Positions 45,710-55,468 of a stretch of DNA of 64,000 nt are shown piece by piece. A model generated the notes under the pieces. That model had not been told where the DNA came from. It made no database searches and saw nothing but the letters and a program-made list of their open reading frames with translations. Numbering within the stretch: position 1 is the stretch's first letter; the number at the start of each line of letters is the position of its first letter. The position numbers and the translations under genes were made by a program. This stretch comes from Rhizobium jaguaris. GTDB lineage: Bacteria > Pseudomonadota > Alphaproteobacteria > Rhizobiales > Rhizobiaceae. Where the stretch lies: assembly GCF_003627755.1 (NCBI RefSeq), contig NZ_CP032697.1, forward strand, positions 1 through 64,000, written 5' to 3'.

Positions 45710-48700
45710 CCATGCCGGGGCCTCCCCCCACGGCGGGAGGCATAGGCTTGGCTGAGATCCTCCAGAAGTGGCGCGAGCGACCAGCCATCACAGGCGCTAT
45801 GATGCAACACTAGCAGCAGCACCTGCCGCTCTGGGGCGAGGCGGAACAAAGTGGCGCGTAGCGGCGGCTCACCCGCGAGATCGAAAGGTTGCGCCGCCGC
45901 TTGCTCAAGGGTGAGTGCAAGCTCCTGCTCTTCGATCGCGGCGACGGCGAGGGCAGGTCGGGCAGCTTCGGTCTCGAGGATGTGCTGTACCGGCACGCCA
46001 TCGGCCTCCACCAGCAGCGTGCGTAGACTCTCGTGCTGCGCCACCACATCTGCGAGCGCGGCCTCCAGCGCCGCGACATCGAGTCGACCCTCGAGCCGCA
46101 GCGCCAGCGGGATGGTGTAAGCTGAGCTCGACCCTTCCAGGCGGTCGAGTAACCACAGCCGGGCCTGGGCGAAGGACATCGGGATCACCGCTGGCCGTTG
46201 TCGCGGTGAAAGGGCGGGGCGTGGTGCCCCCGACCGGCGGGCCTCCGCGAGACCGGCGGCGAGCTGGGCGGGGGTGGGGGCGTCGAATAGGGCCCGGATC
46301 GGCAGCTCGACGGCGAGGGCGGCGCGGATGCGGCCAACCAGGCGAGTGGCGAGCAGCGAGTGACCGCCGAGCTCGAAGAAGTTATCCTCGGGGCCGACAC
46401 GTTCCAGCCCCAGCAGATCGGCGTAGAGCTTGCATAGCAGCGCCTCCTCTGGCGTCTGCGGCGCCCGCGTGCTGCGGCTCGCCATGACGGGCGCCGGCAG
46501 CGCCTTGCGGTCGAGCTTGCCGTTCGGGGTGAGGGGCAGGGCTTCGAGCCCGACGATCGCCGACGGCACCATGTGTTCGGGCAGCCGCGCCGCCGCATGC
46601 GCTCGTAGCGCCTGGGCGTCGAGGTCTTGGCCTGCCACCGCCACGACATAGCCGACCAGCTGCTGGCCCCCTGGGCCGTCCGCGCGCGCCACCACCGCTG
46701 CCTGTGCGACCGCCGGATGGGCGCTCAGCGCCGCCGCCACCTCTGCCGGCTCGATCCGAACGCCGCGTATTTTGACCTGGTCGTCGACCCGGCCGAGAAA
46801 GTCGAGCATGCCGTCCGCCCGCCATCGCGCCAGATCGCCGGTGCGATACATCCGCTCTCCCGGCTCGCCGAACGGGCATGCCACGAACCGCTCCGCCGTC
46901 AGGCTCGGGCGCCCGCAATACCCTCGCGCCAGACCCGTCCCCGCAATGTACAGCTCACCCGCCACACCTGCCGGCACCGGACGCAGACTGCCGTCGAGCA
47001 CGTACACACGAGTGTTCCAGATCGGTCGGCCGATCGGAGGAGGTTTGTGCCGATCGTGTTCATCGAGCGTGCATAATGCATATAAGCTGTCGCCGGTGGC
47101 TTCCGATGCGCCATAGAAGTTGAAGAACCGCGCCTCCGGCAGGCGCGCATTCAGAGCGGCGACATGGCTTCCGAGCAGCGCTTCACCGCTGGCCAGCCAA
47201 GCTCTGCACGAGATCAGGCTGTGCAAACCGGTCTGCTCGAGCACGGCATTGAGCAAGCTCGGTACAAGGGTGACCCCAGAGACGCCTCGCAACTCGATCA
47301 AGTTTGCGATCTTGGCAGGGTCCCTAGCCACAGCACATGGTGCCAGCACGACCGAACTCTTATGGACCAGTGCCCCAAGGAGTTCGGTTGAGCCGTCAAT
47401 GAAGCTGATGGAGCTTTTCGCAAGCACCGGCCCCTGTCCGTAGACCTGCAGCTCTCCAATCCAGCTCAAACGATTGACAAGGCCGGCATGAAGTCCGGCG
47501 ACGCCCTTGGGTGTTCCGGTGGAGCCGGAGGTGTAGATGACATAGGCGAGGTCGCGAATATCGAGCCGGCGGACGCGGTCTGCGTCAGTGGGAGCGGTGG
47601 CGGGGGCAGCGGCGATGGTGGCCCGCAACTGCGGCTCGTCGAGCAGCCGGCGGACGGGGCCGGCCGCAGGCAGGCGGGCGGCCAGTGCGGAGGTGGTGAC
47701 CAGCGCCGCCGGGCCGGCGTCGTCGAGCATGAAGCCCAGTCGAGCCTCGGGATAGCCGGGATCGAGCGGCAGGTAGGCCGCTCCCGCCTTGAGGATGGCC
47801 AGCAGCGCAACGACCATCTCCGGCGAGCGCTCCAGGCAGATCGCCACCACCTGATCGGGCCCGATTCCCAGCCCGATCAGGTGATGCGCCAGCCGGTTAG
47901 CGCGGGCGTCAAGTTCGGCATAGCTGAGTTCCTGATCCTCGAAGATCAGCGCCGTGGCCGCGGGGCTGCGGCACACCTGCTGCTCGAACAGCGCCGGCAA
48001 GGTGACCTCAGGCACCGGCCGGGCAGTGGCATTCCACTCCTCCACGATCTGCCGGCGCTCGGCGGGCGCGAGCAGCTCAAACGAACTGATCGGCCGCCCG
48101 GGCGCGGCAAGCACAGTCTCAAACAACAACTCCAGTCGCGCCTGGTATGCGGCCAGATCGGCGGACGCGTAGAACGTCGCGTTGGCATCGAGAGCAATCT
48201 CCAAGGGCGCGTCGGCACCGCGATCGAAGACGTAAAGGTCGAGGTCCCGGACCGGGCCGTTAGCCAAGTTTCGCGCCGCCGCAACATGACCCCCAAAGCT
48301 GAGCGCGTAGTCGAACGGCTCAATGTTGATCGCGGTGGTGAACAGATGCTGCCGATTAGCCGCGAGGCCGAGGTCACGGCGCAGGTCCTCATACCGATAC
48401 CTCTGATGGCGCAGCGCTTGGCGTACCTCCCGGCCAACCTGGCCGATCAGGTCCATGAGGCTTGTGCCTGGCGCCACCGCCAAGCGCAGCGGCACCACAT
48501 TCGAGACCATGCTCGGAATTTGCCGCAACGTCCGGCCCGCGCGCGCCGTGACCGGGCAGCCGATGACCAGGTCCGCTTGGTCGTGCATTCGATGGAGATA
48601 AGCGACCCCCAGCGCGATCATCAGTTGTGGCAGGGTGGCGCCGGCCCTCCGTGCCAGATCCCGCAACGCTTCTCCTGTCTCAACCGGTAGATGTGCCCGA

Positions 48701-49374
48701 TGACGCAGGACGTCGCCGCCCGTCGATCGCCACCCAAGGGCACCCGCCGGTTCAGGCCGGTCTGCAAAGCGCTTGGTCCAATACGCTCGATCCCGCAGGA
48801 AAGCTTCTGTCTGGCGGTACTCGGCATCCGACGCAAGCAATTCCGCAAATGTGGGGAACGGGGAACGCTCCGGCACCCGGCCCGCGGCCAACGCCGTGTA
48901 CACATCAGCCAAACGGCGCGCCAGCAGCGCCGCGCCGTAACCGTCCATGACTATGTGGTGATAACGTTGGAACCAGAAGGCACGGTCGGGGCCCGCCTGG
49001 AACAGGGCGTAGGTGAAGAGCGGCCCGTGCACCAGATCGGCCGGCCGGGCGAGGTCCGCCTGCATCCAGGCCTCTGCCGCAGCGCGTGGATCGGCTTCGG
49101 CACTGACGTCGATCACCGGGAAGGACCAGTCGGTCCGGCGGCGACGGATTTGCCGCGGCCCCTCGTCACCATCGAAGAAACTAACGTGCAAGCTCTCTGC
49201 CTCGCACACCGTCTGGCGTAGCGCCCTCTCGAACAAAATTTGATCGACTGGCCCCTGGATTTCCAGATATTCGGCGATGTTATAGCGCGCGGTCCCCGGC
49301 GTGAGTTGCTCGGCCAGCCAGATTTCCGTCTGCGGCGCAGTGAGCCGATGAACGTTCTGCTGCATGCCATTCAT
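45475..49374 (-). CDS. NRPS, upstream part: C1-A1-T1 and first half of C2 (frameshifted)
   Basis: A 1299-residue frame. C1 (5-430) resembles the EntF-type first condensation domain, with H139-H-I-V-M-D144-G. A1 spans 432-965, T1 has S1006 in LGGHSLL, and C2 starts near 1065 with an intact HHSACDGWS. After residue 1215 the frame leaves the family at a G6 tract (+ strand 45724-45729); one more G, or two fewer, restores the downstream frame, so the true gene is one unit of about 3470 codons. The A1 pocket is unusual: FIDGSTE puts Asp at the 236 position instead of 235, with SGEA and [10 protein letters not shown] later, as in beta-amino-acid (beta-Ala-like) activating domains; this is inference. 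The last 80 or so residues are out-of-frame translation. Confidence 0.88.
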   Translation of the reverse strand: MNGMQQNVHRLTAPQTEIWLAEQLTPGTARYNIAEYLEIQGPVDQILFERALRQTVCEAESLHVSFFDGDEGPRQIRRRRTDWSFPVIDVSAEADPRAAAEAWMQADLARPADLVHGPLFTYALFQAGPDRAFWFQRYHHIVMDGYGAALLARRLADVYTALAAGRVPERSPFPTFAELLASDAEYRQTEAFLRDRAYWTKRFADRPEPAGALGWRSTGGDVLRHRAHLPVETGEALRDLARRAGATLPQLMIALGVAYLHRMHDQADLVIGCPVTARAGRTLRQIPSMVSNVVPLRLAVAPGTSLMDLIGQVGREVRQALRHQRYRYEDLRRDLGLAANRQHLFTTAINIEPFDYALSFGGHVAAARNLANGPVRDLDLYVFDRGADAPLEIALDANATFYASADLAAYQARLELLFETVLAAPGRPISSFELLAPAERRQIVEEWNATARPVPEVTLPALFEQQVCRSPAATALIFEDQELSYAELDARANRLAHHLIGLGIGPDQVVAICLERSPEMVVALLAILKAGAAYLPLDPGYPEARLGFMLDDAGPAALVTTSALAARLPAAGPVRRLLDEPQLRATIAAAPATAPTDADRVRRLDIRDLAYVIYTSGSTGTPKGVAGLHAGLVNRLSWIGELQVYGQGPVLAKSSISFIDGSTELLGALVHKSSVVLAPCAVARDPAKIANLIELRGVSGVTLVPSLLNAVLEQTGLHSLISCRAWLASGEALLGSHVAALNARLPEARFFNFYGASEATGDSLYALCTLDEHDRHKPPPIGRPIWNTRVYVLDGSLRPVPAGVAGELYIAGTGLARGYCGRPSLTAERFVACPFGEPGERMYRTGDLARWRADGMLDFLGRVDDQVKIRGVRIEPAEVAAALSAHPAVAQAAVVARADGPGGQQLVGYVVAVAGQDLDAQALRAHAAARLPEHMVPSAIVGLEALPLTPNGKLDRKALPAPVMASRSTRAPQTPEEALLCKLYADLLGLERVGPEDNFFELGGHSLLATRLVGRIRAALAVELPIRALFDAPTPAQLAAGLAEARRSGAPRPALSPRQRPAVIPMSFAQARLWLLDRLEGSSSAYTIPLALRLEGRLDVAALEAALADVVAQHESLRTLLVEADGVPVQHILETEAARPALAVAAIEEQELALTLEQAAAQPFDLAGEPPLRATLFRLAPERQVLLLVLHHSACDGWSLAPLLEDLSQAYASRRGGRPRHGCPCRRNMPTTRCGSTSSWVPRPTPTVRWATSSPIGRRHWPICPRSSLFQPTGRVHRCRAAAATRLPSPSTRCCTHSS
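46240..47037 (-). repeat. NRPS repeat block I, copy 1 (A1 C-terminal subdomain and T1)
   Basis: Matches 39797-40594, including the carrier domain. Codes from the I-W-N-T-R-V-Y-V motif to the T-domain serine region. Confidence 0.9.
47497..48105 (-). repeat. NRPS repeat block II, copy 1 (A1 N-terminal subdomain)
   Basis: Differs from the other copies by very few bases, for example CAGCCGGCGGAC in place of CAGCAGGCGGAC near 47645. Confidence 0.9.
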
Positions 49375-49700
49375 GGCTCGCCGCTCCCTGGCTCAACACG
49401 GTACTGTGCAGAGGCCATCGGTGAGCTTGCATCGATTCTCTGCCAGCGGAGGTAACTGTCGCAGATCGGCTGCGGCACGGCATCCTGAAGCCGCCGGCCG
49501 ATCAGAGCCTGCAGGGAAACCTGGAGCATTCTGCTCATTTGTTGCAAGGCGATCAGAATCGGCCGGACAGTCATGCTAGCGTGGCGCGTACACCCACGAT
49601 GACCCGTCGACTGGCAGGGCACCTCCGAGACAGCGGGAAGCCTTCCGGCCCTGCGCGAGACGAACCAGGAGGCGAGCGCCTGTTCAGCGAACCTGTTCAC
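49371..49700 (-). CDS. Short open frame overlapping the NRPS start (doubtful)
   Basis: 109 codons ending in an ATGA overlap with the NRPS start, which suggests possible translational coupling. The protein shows no known motif and its first 40 residues look non-coding; a shorter form from the Met of [12 protein letters not shown] is possible. It could also be the tail of a lost upstream gene or simple leader DNA. Confidence 0.25.
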   Translation of the reverse strand: MNRFAEQALASWFVSRRAGRLPAVSEVPCQSTGHRGCTRHASMTVRPILIALQQMSRMLQVSLQALIGRRLQDAVPQPICDSYLRWQRIDASSPMASAQYRVEPGSGEP

Positions 49701-49864
49701 AGTGAGCTTCCTTGTCGGTTCGTGCCGCAGCGTGGTTGCTGATGGCTAAGCAACCGTCGTACCAAGTCAGAAAACTCCTCAAAACAATGCGACTCTGGAG
49801 ACAGAGCTGCGCTTTATGTCCGACATTGTCAGCAATACGACATTTCGGGAGAACAAGCCTTCAT

Positions 49865-50018
49865 GCCAAGCGAAGCGAGGAATTGACCCCTTGCCGAATT
49901 GAAGAACTGACCCCCTCATTGGTTTGCAGTTTCGTTGGTTTCAAGCGGCGCTTTTCGCGAAGTCGGTAGCTATCGCCCCGGATGGTGATCACTGTCGAAT
50001 GGTGAAGCAGGCGGTCCT
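49865..50018 (-). pseudogene. IstB C-terminal scrap with terminal repeats of a different IS21-family element
   Basis: The frame reads DRLLHHSTVITIRGDSYRLREKRR, the typical end of IstB from another IS21 subgroup. It is followed by two copies of a GGGGTCA(G/A)TTC(T/C)T type repeat, the terminal repeat of those elements, ending near 49865. Confidence 0.7.
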
Positions 50019-50314
50019 GCCGTGGTGACCAACCTTGTACGATCCGGTCGATCACAGATTGACGGACATCAGAGAAGCGTGCAAGCTTCCGCAGCTTCGC
50101 ACGACGTTCGCAGGCTATGTCATGCGCCGTGACGCAATAGTAGCCGCTGAGATCAGGTATCTGCTTGTCGACGAACATGTTGCGTCTGACTTCGCGAAAG
50201 ATCGTCGAGCGATGTCGTCCTCTCGGCGATGACCTCGATACTGAGGCCAGCCGTTCTCCAGCGAGCAATCTTACGGCGTTCGTCCAATCCAGTCTGCGAG
50301 TAGGCGCGTCTCAT
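50019..50314 (-). pseudogene. IS30-family transposase N-terminal fragment
   Basis: From ATG 50314 the product begins MRRAYSQTGLDERRKIARW, the IS30 helix-turn-helix region. After a frame change it continues STIFREVRRN, then GYYCVTAHDIACERRAKLRK and VIDRIVQGWSPRQ, where it is fused directly to the IstB scrap. At least one frameshift and a C-terminal truncation are present; the DDE domain is lost. Confidence 0.75.
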
Positions 50315-50337
50315 TGCGTTTTCCTTGCGAGTGATAA

Positions 50338-50541
50338 CCCCTTGGTATCATTCGCAAGTCGCACTTCATCCTTGAACCCGCCGCAAAGGATCAATTTGCC
50401 AAATGCGACTCTCTGACGCTGCCGGTGATCTACTACCAGTCCGCTCTGAGCTATGTCGGCAGCGACCACTTTGCGGTGAGGGTTTCGCATGGCGAAGGGC
50501 ATGTTGTCGACAAAATATATGGGATTCGCGTGCAACAATAG
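50338..50541 (+). pseudogene. C-terminal fragment of an unidentified protein
   Basis: A frame preceded by stops reads SHFILEPAAKDQFAKCDSL, TLPVIYYQSALSYVGSDHFAVRVSHGEG and ends IRVQQ. The Y-V-G-S-D-H-F-x-V-R-V pattern is that of small beta-rich exported domains. It has no start, so it is a relic. Confidence 0.4.
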
Positions 50542-51246
50542 CCATGTACGGTCGATTGAATGGCGCCGGATCTGCATATTAGATGCCCTGACCGCGATTC
50601 ATTCGGACAATCAACGCTCGTGCAAAGGCCCAAGCTCTCGCCATCCATAGGCAGGGTGTCAATCCTACGGATTGAATTCTTAGAGATGTAGTTCAATGTA
50701 TGATTGTGGTTGATAAGCTTAATTATGGAACTAAGTCATTGAGTCGCTATGTTTTTCCAATTCTATTATGATTAGCTAGTCGATCTGCAAACTACACGCG
50801 TATCGCAATTCAGAAACACCTCTGATCCGATCTGATTAAGGCCAATTCTGCTGAAGAAACCAGCGTGATCTTAGTCAGCGTTTTGAGGCGTAACGACCAA
50901 GGGGAATGTGGGGCGGTCTTGCAGGCTAGGCCGGGATGTTGTGTGCGATGCGCGCATTCTTTGGGCGATCGCAGACAGTACCTTGGCATTTGTCGGATTC
51001 GCGACATACGCTCGATGAGTGAAATCTCGTGCTCCCATTGCTTGATTTAAGTGATGGAGAATAAAGAGAAATATAGAACTTTTTTGCTCGATCGATCGAT
51101 TGGCACAAGTTTTGTTGCCTTAGATTTCGAGTGGAAGCCGAGCTCCGGTGCACCAGTTGGGGTGCGGATCATGCGTGAATAAAAACCGAGAAACCGAGTC
51201 AGTCTGACAGCAATATGAGGACTGCGGAAGAGGATAGATAGTCTAG
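50542..51246. other. AT-rich region without recognised genes
   Basis: About 700 bp between IS remnants and the MucR relic. Short open frames occur on both strands with no family resemblance; no clear promoter or repeat was found. Confidence 0.45.
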
Positions 51247-51760
51247 ATGACCGCAAATCTGTCGAAAACGCCCGCCCCGGCACCGCTTTCTTTCAGGCGG
51301 AATTACTTGCACGTTGAGCCAACGGGTCTTGTTGAGAGGAAAGCAAAGAAGACGATGCTGAACGAATCGCGTTCGAGCAATGTTGAGCGGAAGCTAGAGC
51401 TGACAAGCCGGATCGTCGCGGCCTATGTAAGCCGCAACATCGTTACTGCCGGCAATTTGTCCCATCTTATCCGACAGACGTATTCGTCGCTGAGTGGCAT
51501 ATCTCAACGCCATCAAGTTGAACCGGCCCTTGAAGAACAGCGCCCCGCGGTTCCGATTATGAAGTCCGTAACTGCTGATTTCATCATCTGCCTAGAGGAT
51601 GGAAAAGTTCAAGGCCCCGAGGCGCCACCTGATGGCAAAGTACGACCTTACTCGGGAGCAATATCGTGAGAAGTGGGGTCTCCCGGGTGACTACCCGCTG
51701 GTTGCACCAAGCTATGCCCCAGCAACGCTAAGAGCTTGCGCGCGCAGCCGGCGGGCGAAT
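51247..51760 (+). pseudogene. MucR/Ros-family regulator, frameshifted
   Basis: The first frame has the Ros/MucR N-terminal helices (ERKLELTSRIVAAYVSRNIV, LSHLIRQTYSSLSGI) and the zinc-finger entry VPIMKSVTADFIICLEDGK. At the A4 tract near 51603-51606 homology passes to the next frame: KFKAPRRHLMAKYDLTREQYREKWGLPGDYPLVAPSYA (in two pieces), the conserved recognition helix and tail. After about 51720 the tail is lost, probably cut by the adjoining IS21 remnant. MucR proteins regulate exopolysaccharide and symbiosis genes in rhizobia. Confidence 0.85.
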
Positions 51761-51803
51761 TCTGCTCGACTCTGTCCCCATTCCGTGCAGATCACGAGAT
51801 CAC

Positions 51804-52670
51804 GTGCTTGGTGGCGGCCGCCAACACCGACGCCATCATGCCGTAGCTGCGGTTAATCTCGGGATCGTAAAAGCTGGCCCGGCTGACACCCGACTTCAGA
51901 TTGTCGGGCTTTTGTGTCCCGAACGGTTATGTGCCCCGCAGCCTGCTGATCCAAGCGTTCTCGACAACACGGGGCACGCCGCCGAAGAAGGCGAACATGT
52001 GCACGTGCGAGCCGATCCAGTCCGGCAGAGTCTGGGTCCAGGTCGCCTCGGCGAATGTCTAGCTCGACGCCCCGAGCACGCCGAGGAACAGCTCCGCCTC
52101 CCGGATCTCGCCAGTCTTGCGATCGACGATCGGCACCTTCTTACCGGAATAGTCCACGAAGACTTTGTCGCCGGCAGCATGCTCTTGGCGGTTGCTCGGC
52201 GAAAGGCGCTGCTCGAAACCGCGGAACAACTCGCAGAAATGACTATAGCCATACCCATCAGGATGAATGACGCGATATTCCTCCCACAGGATCAGCAGCG
52301 TCACGCCGGGCCTCTTCAGCTCGATGGATAGTTCCGCGCAGTTTGGCTCGTGACGCCGGCGCGGGCGAAAGACGATACTCCAGAGCATCGTCTGTCGGTT
52401 CTCCGGGCAATGGCCAGCGGCTTTGGCCCGATCCAGATTATCTTGCATGGTATTCGGGTGATCCCGAGCACCACCGCAATCTCGCGTACGCTTGTCCCGC
52501 CGGCAGAGAGCCGAAGCATCTGTCATATGTGGCCTTCTCTTTGACGGCATGAAATTTCCCTCGTCGATACCGAGCAGCTTCATGCCAAGGTTGCTGACCC
52601 AAAGGCATCGTCAGGACGGAAAAACTGGATCTTGATCGGAATCCCGTCCGGTTAATTCCCAGAATCCGCA
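51804..52670 (-). pseudogene. istA: IS21-family remnant with broken istA
   Basis: The minus strand reads RPGVTLLILWEEYRVIHPDG, then GYSHFCELFRGFEQRLSP and AAGDKVFVDYSGKKVPIVDR, clearly related to the intact IstA at 17.8-19.4 kb but diverged. The N-terminal part is split over two frames, an insert of about 60 bp interrupts it near 51900-51970, and the C-terminal half and istB are missing. The end near 52661-52670 (AGAATCCGCA) matches the IS21 terminal sequence. Confidence 0.85.
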
Positions 52671-53039
52671 CACCGAGAATTACGGAAGAGCCTAATAGCG
52701 CCAACGGGGAGTATCGCTTCGACACCGACAAAACGACCTCGAATGTCAGAATCACGACATAGAACCGTTGGCGTATCCTTTTGTTTTAAACACACAATTT
52801 ATTTGGCACGATACGTGCTTGGTTCTTCGTAAACGCGTCTGCACGGAGGAAAATCTCCCATTGGTTACCTTCACTGAAAATGCTGTTTTCCGGTGCAACT
52901 CCGCCGAAGCGCCAGAAGGCTCGCATATCATGGCCCCTCGCCCCTCCCCCGCTAAGCTCGCGCATTGGGCTCTGGCCATCCATAGTCCCGCAGGCAGTGG
53001 AGATCGGGGCGAGTTGCCGTCACAACGAGGACATACGGT
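52671..53039. other. Spacer between IS21 and IS630 remnants
   Basis: A + strand open frame runs from 52768 to 53301, but it is antisense to the IS630 relic at its end and has no family resemblance. I see no supported gene here. Confidence 0.4.
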
Positions 53040-53290
53040 CCAATGGATTGAGTGCCCACGTTTGACGGCGGCGATGGTCTTATTGCGATCAGCGGTCCGA
53101 ATGAAGGGCTTGGCCTACGGGGAAACATGGCGGTTGAAGGGCGATGAAGGAATGAAAAGCGTGCGCTGGAGGCGACGTTTCGACAGCTTGGCGAAGGAGT
53201 TCTCGACGGCGTTGAGCTCCGAGCACGAGGTCGGCATGAAGTGGAAGGCGTCAGGCGCGCACCTGGGGCTTCTTGTGAGTGGCATCGTTG
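53040..53290 (-). pseudogene. IS630-family transposase C-terminal fragment
   Basis: The minus strand reads FHFMPTSCSELNAVENSFAK then LSKRRLQRTLFIP, the IS630 block with the last catalytic Glu (here in A-V-E-N). After a frame change it reads PFIRTADRNKTIAAVKRGHS, the family's C-terminus. The rest of the transposase is absent. Confidence 0.75.
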
Positions 53291-53360
53291 TTCGAGAATA
53301 ATGCGGACGACCTTGTCGGTAGATGGTTATGAGAAAAAGCGTGAACTCGTTAGGTCACCA

Positions 53361-54626
53361 ATGAAGTCGGTCATTTTTCCGCGAGGCTCTCTCTTCCATC
53401 CACTAGGAAACAGAGTATTTCGTAGATTTTGGTTTGCTAGCTTGTTTTCTCATAGTGGCATATGGGCATGTTTTATGACTACCTCATGGATAATGAGCGA
53501 TCTGAGCAGCGACCCTTCAACCGCAGCGTCGGTACAAACCGCGCTTTATCTGCCTGTCGTTCTGCTCGCGATCGTTGCCGGATATTTAGTTGATCAGGGA
53601 TCTCCTCGCTTCTTTTTATTATCTGCACATTGGGCGCTGATGATCGCAACGATAGCAGCGATCGTCCTGATTGTATTTGGAGCGCTCACTGAAAAAAGCC
53701 TTTGGTTTCTGACGTTTGTTTGCGGTTGCGGCTTCGCGTTCGTTACACCGGCATGGAATTCCATTGCGGCGAGCGTAGTGCCAAAATCTCACGCACTTAG
53801 GTCAGCCGTACTTGGATCGTTTAGCTATAGTTTAGCGCGTTTGGTCGTTTCGGTCCTAGGGGGAATAGCATTGTCTCATGGAGGCAGTCTAGGCGGTATG
53901 ACAGTAGTGTGTTTCTGCCTTCTCTTCTCGATCGCATTGTTCACAGTTGTTATACCCCAAGAGTATCATTCCTTTCGGACGTGTCGTCTATCTTTCCCTG
54001 CAAATGTCTTAGGCTCTTTCAACGCTAACATCCGAATGATATGTGCTGCGGGGTTTATGACTTCCATCGGCGCCTCCGTCGTGTGGGCTTTGCTCCCCCT
54101 ACTAGTGAAGAGAATGCACTCTGGTCCTACAATGCTAGGCTTGCAAATGGCTTTGCTTGGGTTTGGTGCGGTTGCCTCGATTGCGCTAATCCATGTGTTG
54201 GCTCCACGTTTGTCCTTTCGAACGTTCTTAGCCGTGATGACCTTGCAATTATCGAGCGGTATCGCAGTTTATGCGTTAACTCTTGATTTACCCGCCGACA
54301 TGTCAACAGTTGTACTCTCCATAAGCTCATTTGCCATTGGCATTGCTTGGACGATTTCTCAATCACTAATGACAGGCGCCTGCTTGCAGCTGTCAGCCCC
54401 AGGTGCTGCGGCCACCGCGATTGGATGGTATCTGACATCATCGTATTTAGGCTTCGCGCTCGCTAGCCCTCTTTGGGGATTGATCTCGCGGATATCGCTT
54501 TTGCATGCGTTCACAGGTTCGGCAGCCGTTGCAGCAACTTCAGCGATTTATACTTCCATAGCTTTTCCAACTATAGAGCGGACGCTGTCAAATTCAGATG
54601 GCGCCCAAAAGGAGCACTGCTCATGA
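53361..54626 (+). CDS. MFS transporter (EntS/MFS_3-like exporter)
   Basis: A 421-residue inner-membrane protein with about 12 hydrophobic segments. The N-terminus FRRFWFASLFSHSGIWACFM and the cytoplasmic loop GYLVDQGSPR are typical of the MFS_3 group, which includes the enterobactin exporter EntS. The start is placed at ATG 53361 (MKSVIFPRGSLF), where family homology begins; the frame is open further upstream but overlaps an IS630 relic. It overlaps the methyltransferase gene by 4 bp (ATGA). It may export a small molecule made or modified by its neighbours; a link to the NRPS 4 kb away is only a guess. Base composition is visibly more AT-rich than the NRPS. Confidence 0.8.
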   Translation: MKSVIFPRGSLFHPLGNRVFRRFWFASLFSHSGIWACFMTTSWIMSDLSSDPSTAASVQTALYLPVVLLAIVAGYLVDQGSPRFFLLSAHWALMIATIAAIVLIVFGALTEKSLWFLTFVCGCGFAFVTPAWNSIAASVVPKSHALRSAVLGSFSYSLARLVVSVLGGIALSHGGSLGGMTVVCFCLLFSIALFTVVIPQEYHSFRTCRLSFPANVLGSFNANIRMICAAGFMTSIGASVVWALLPLLVKRMHSGPTMLGLQMALLGFGAVASIALIHVLAPRLSFRTFLAVMTLQLSSGIAVYALTLDLPADMSTVVLSISSFAIGIAWTISQSLMTGACLQLSAPGAAATAIGWYLTSSYLGFALASPLWGLISRISLLHAFTGSAAVAATSAIYTSIAFPTIERTLSNSDGAQKEHCS

Positions 54627-55468
54627 ATGGCAGCTACACCTATGGGGACTTCTCCAATACCGCATCTTACTATGCTGCACGGGCTGCTTACGACAAAGTT
54701 GTTCTGGATATCTTGACGGCTCATGTGGGCGCGTCGAGGACCAACTTCACGGTTGCGGACATCGGGGCTGGAACTGGCAAGCTAACCAGCGACCTTGCAT
54801 CTCGCCATCTGCGAGGATTTGCGATCGAGCCCAATGACGAAATGCGCAATGAAGGTAAGCGAGCAATGATCACTTCGGGTGCTTTTGAATGGCGCCCCGG
54901 TACCGGAGAGAATACATCACTGCCTGATCATTCAGTGGATTGGGCCATTGTTAGCAATGCTTTCCATTGGATGGATCGGCACGCCACTTTGCACGAGATG
55001 AGGAGAATACTCCGGCCCGGCGGTTTTCTTTCGATCGTCTATTGCCTTCCTGATCATCAAAGCTGCAGAACGCGGACGGTGATAGAAAATCATATCTCCA
55101 CTACGTTTCCTGGGCTTAAGCGCGTCGTGCACGGAATACGTGATCTGATGATGCGCCTCAAGGATATCATTCACCTCTCCAATACATTCACGGAATGCTT
55201 GCAGATTCATCGTCAGCACATCGTCTCGAAAACTCCTGAACGCTTTCTTTTGTCGTGGCGAGGGACGCACGATATTCCAAGTCAGATCGGCGCAGAACGG
55301 TGGGAGGAATTGCTTTCGTGGATTGAAGGGCAGATTCGCGGCGCTCGAGAGCTTCGCCTACCACATGAAACCACAAGTTGGACTGTTCAGCTTAAGACCA
55401 GAATGGTGGAGGCGACGGAAAAAGCTATTGCTGAACACGACCATGAAAGCAGGACTGCGAACGTGTGA
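54623..55468 (+). CDS. Class I SAM-dependent methyltransferase
   Basis: A 281-residue enzyme starting at ATG 54623 with AAGGAG 9 nt upstream. Motif I is VADIGAGTGKLTSDLA, the acidic end of strand 2 is FAIEPNDEMR, motif post-II is SVDWAIVSNAFHWMD, and motif III follows as RILRPGGFLSIVY. This is the Methyltransf_11/25 fold; the W-M-D after F-H is common in small-molecule O- or C-methyltransferases. The substrate is unknown. It is coupled to the MFS exporter before it and to the GntR gene after it (4-bp overlaps on both sides), which suggests a regulated make-and-export unit. Confidence 0.88.
   Translation: MNGSYTYGDFSNTASYYAARAAYDKVVLDILTAHVGASRTNFTVADIGAGTGKLTSDLASRHLRGFAIEPNDEMRNEGKRAMITSGAFEWRPGTGENTSLPDHSVDWAIVSNAFHWMDRHATLHEMRRILRPGGFLSIVYCLPDHQSCRTRTVIENHISTTFPGLKRVVHGIRDLMMRLKDIIHLSNTFTECLQIHRQHIVSKTPERFLLSWRGTHDIPSQIGAERWEELLSWIEGQIRGARELRLPHETTSWTVQLKTRMVEATEKAIAEHDHESRTANV

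Noticed and set aside
39939..47076. Repeated open frames of 110-190 codons on both strands within the NRPS
   Set aside because: Identical copies recur at each repeat block and are only alternate-frame translations of the A-domain repeats.
52768..53301. 177-codon + strand open frame
   Set aside because: Its second half is antisense to an IS630 transposase remnant and the first half shows no recognisable pattern.
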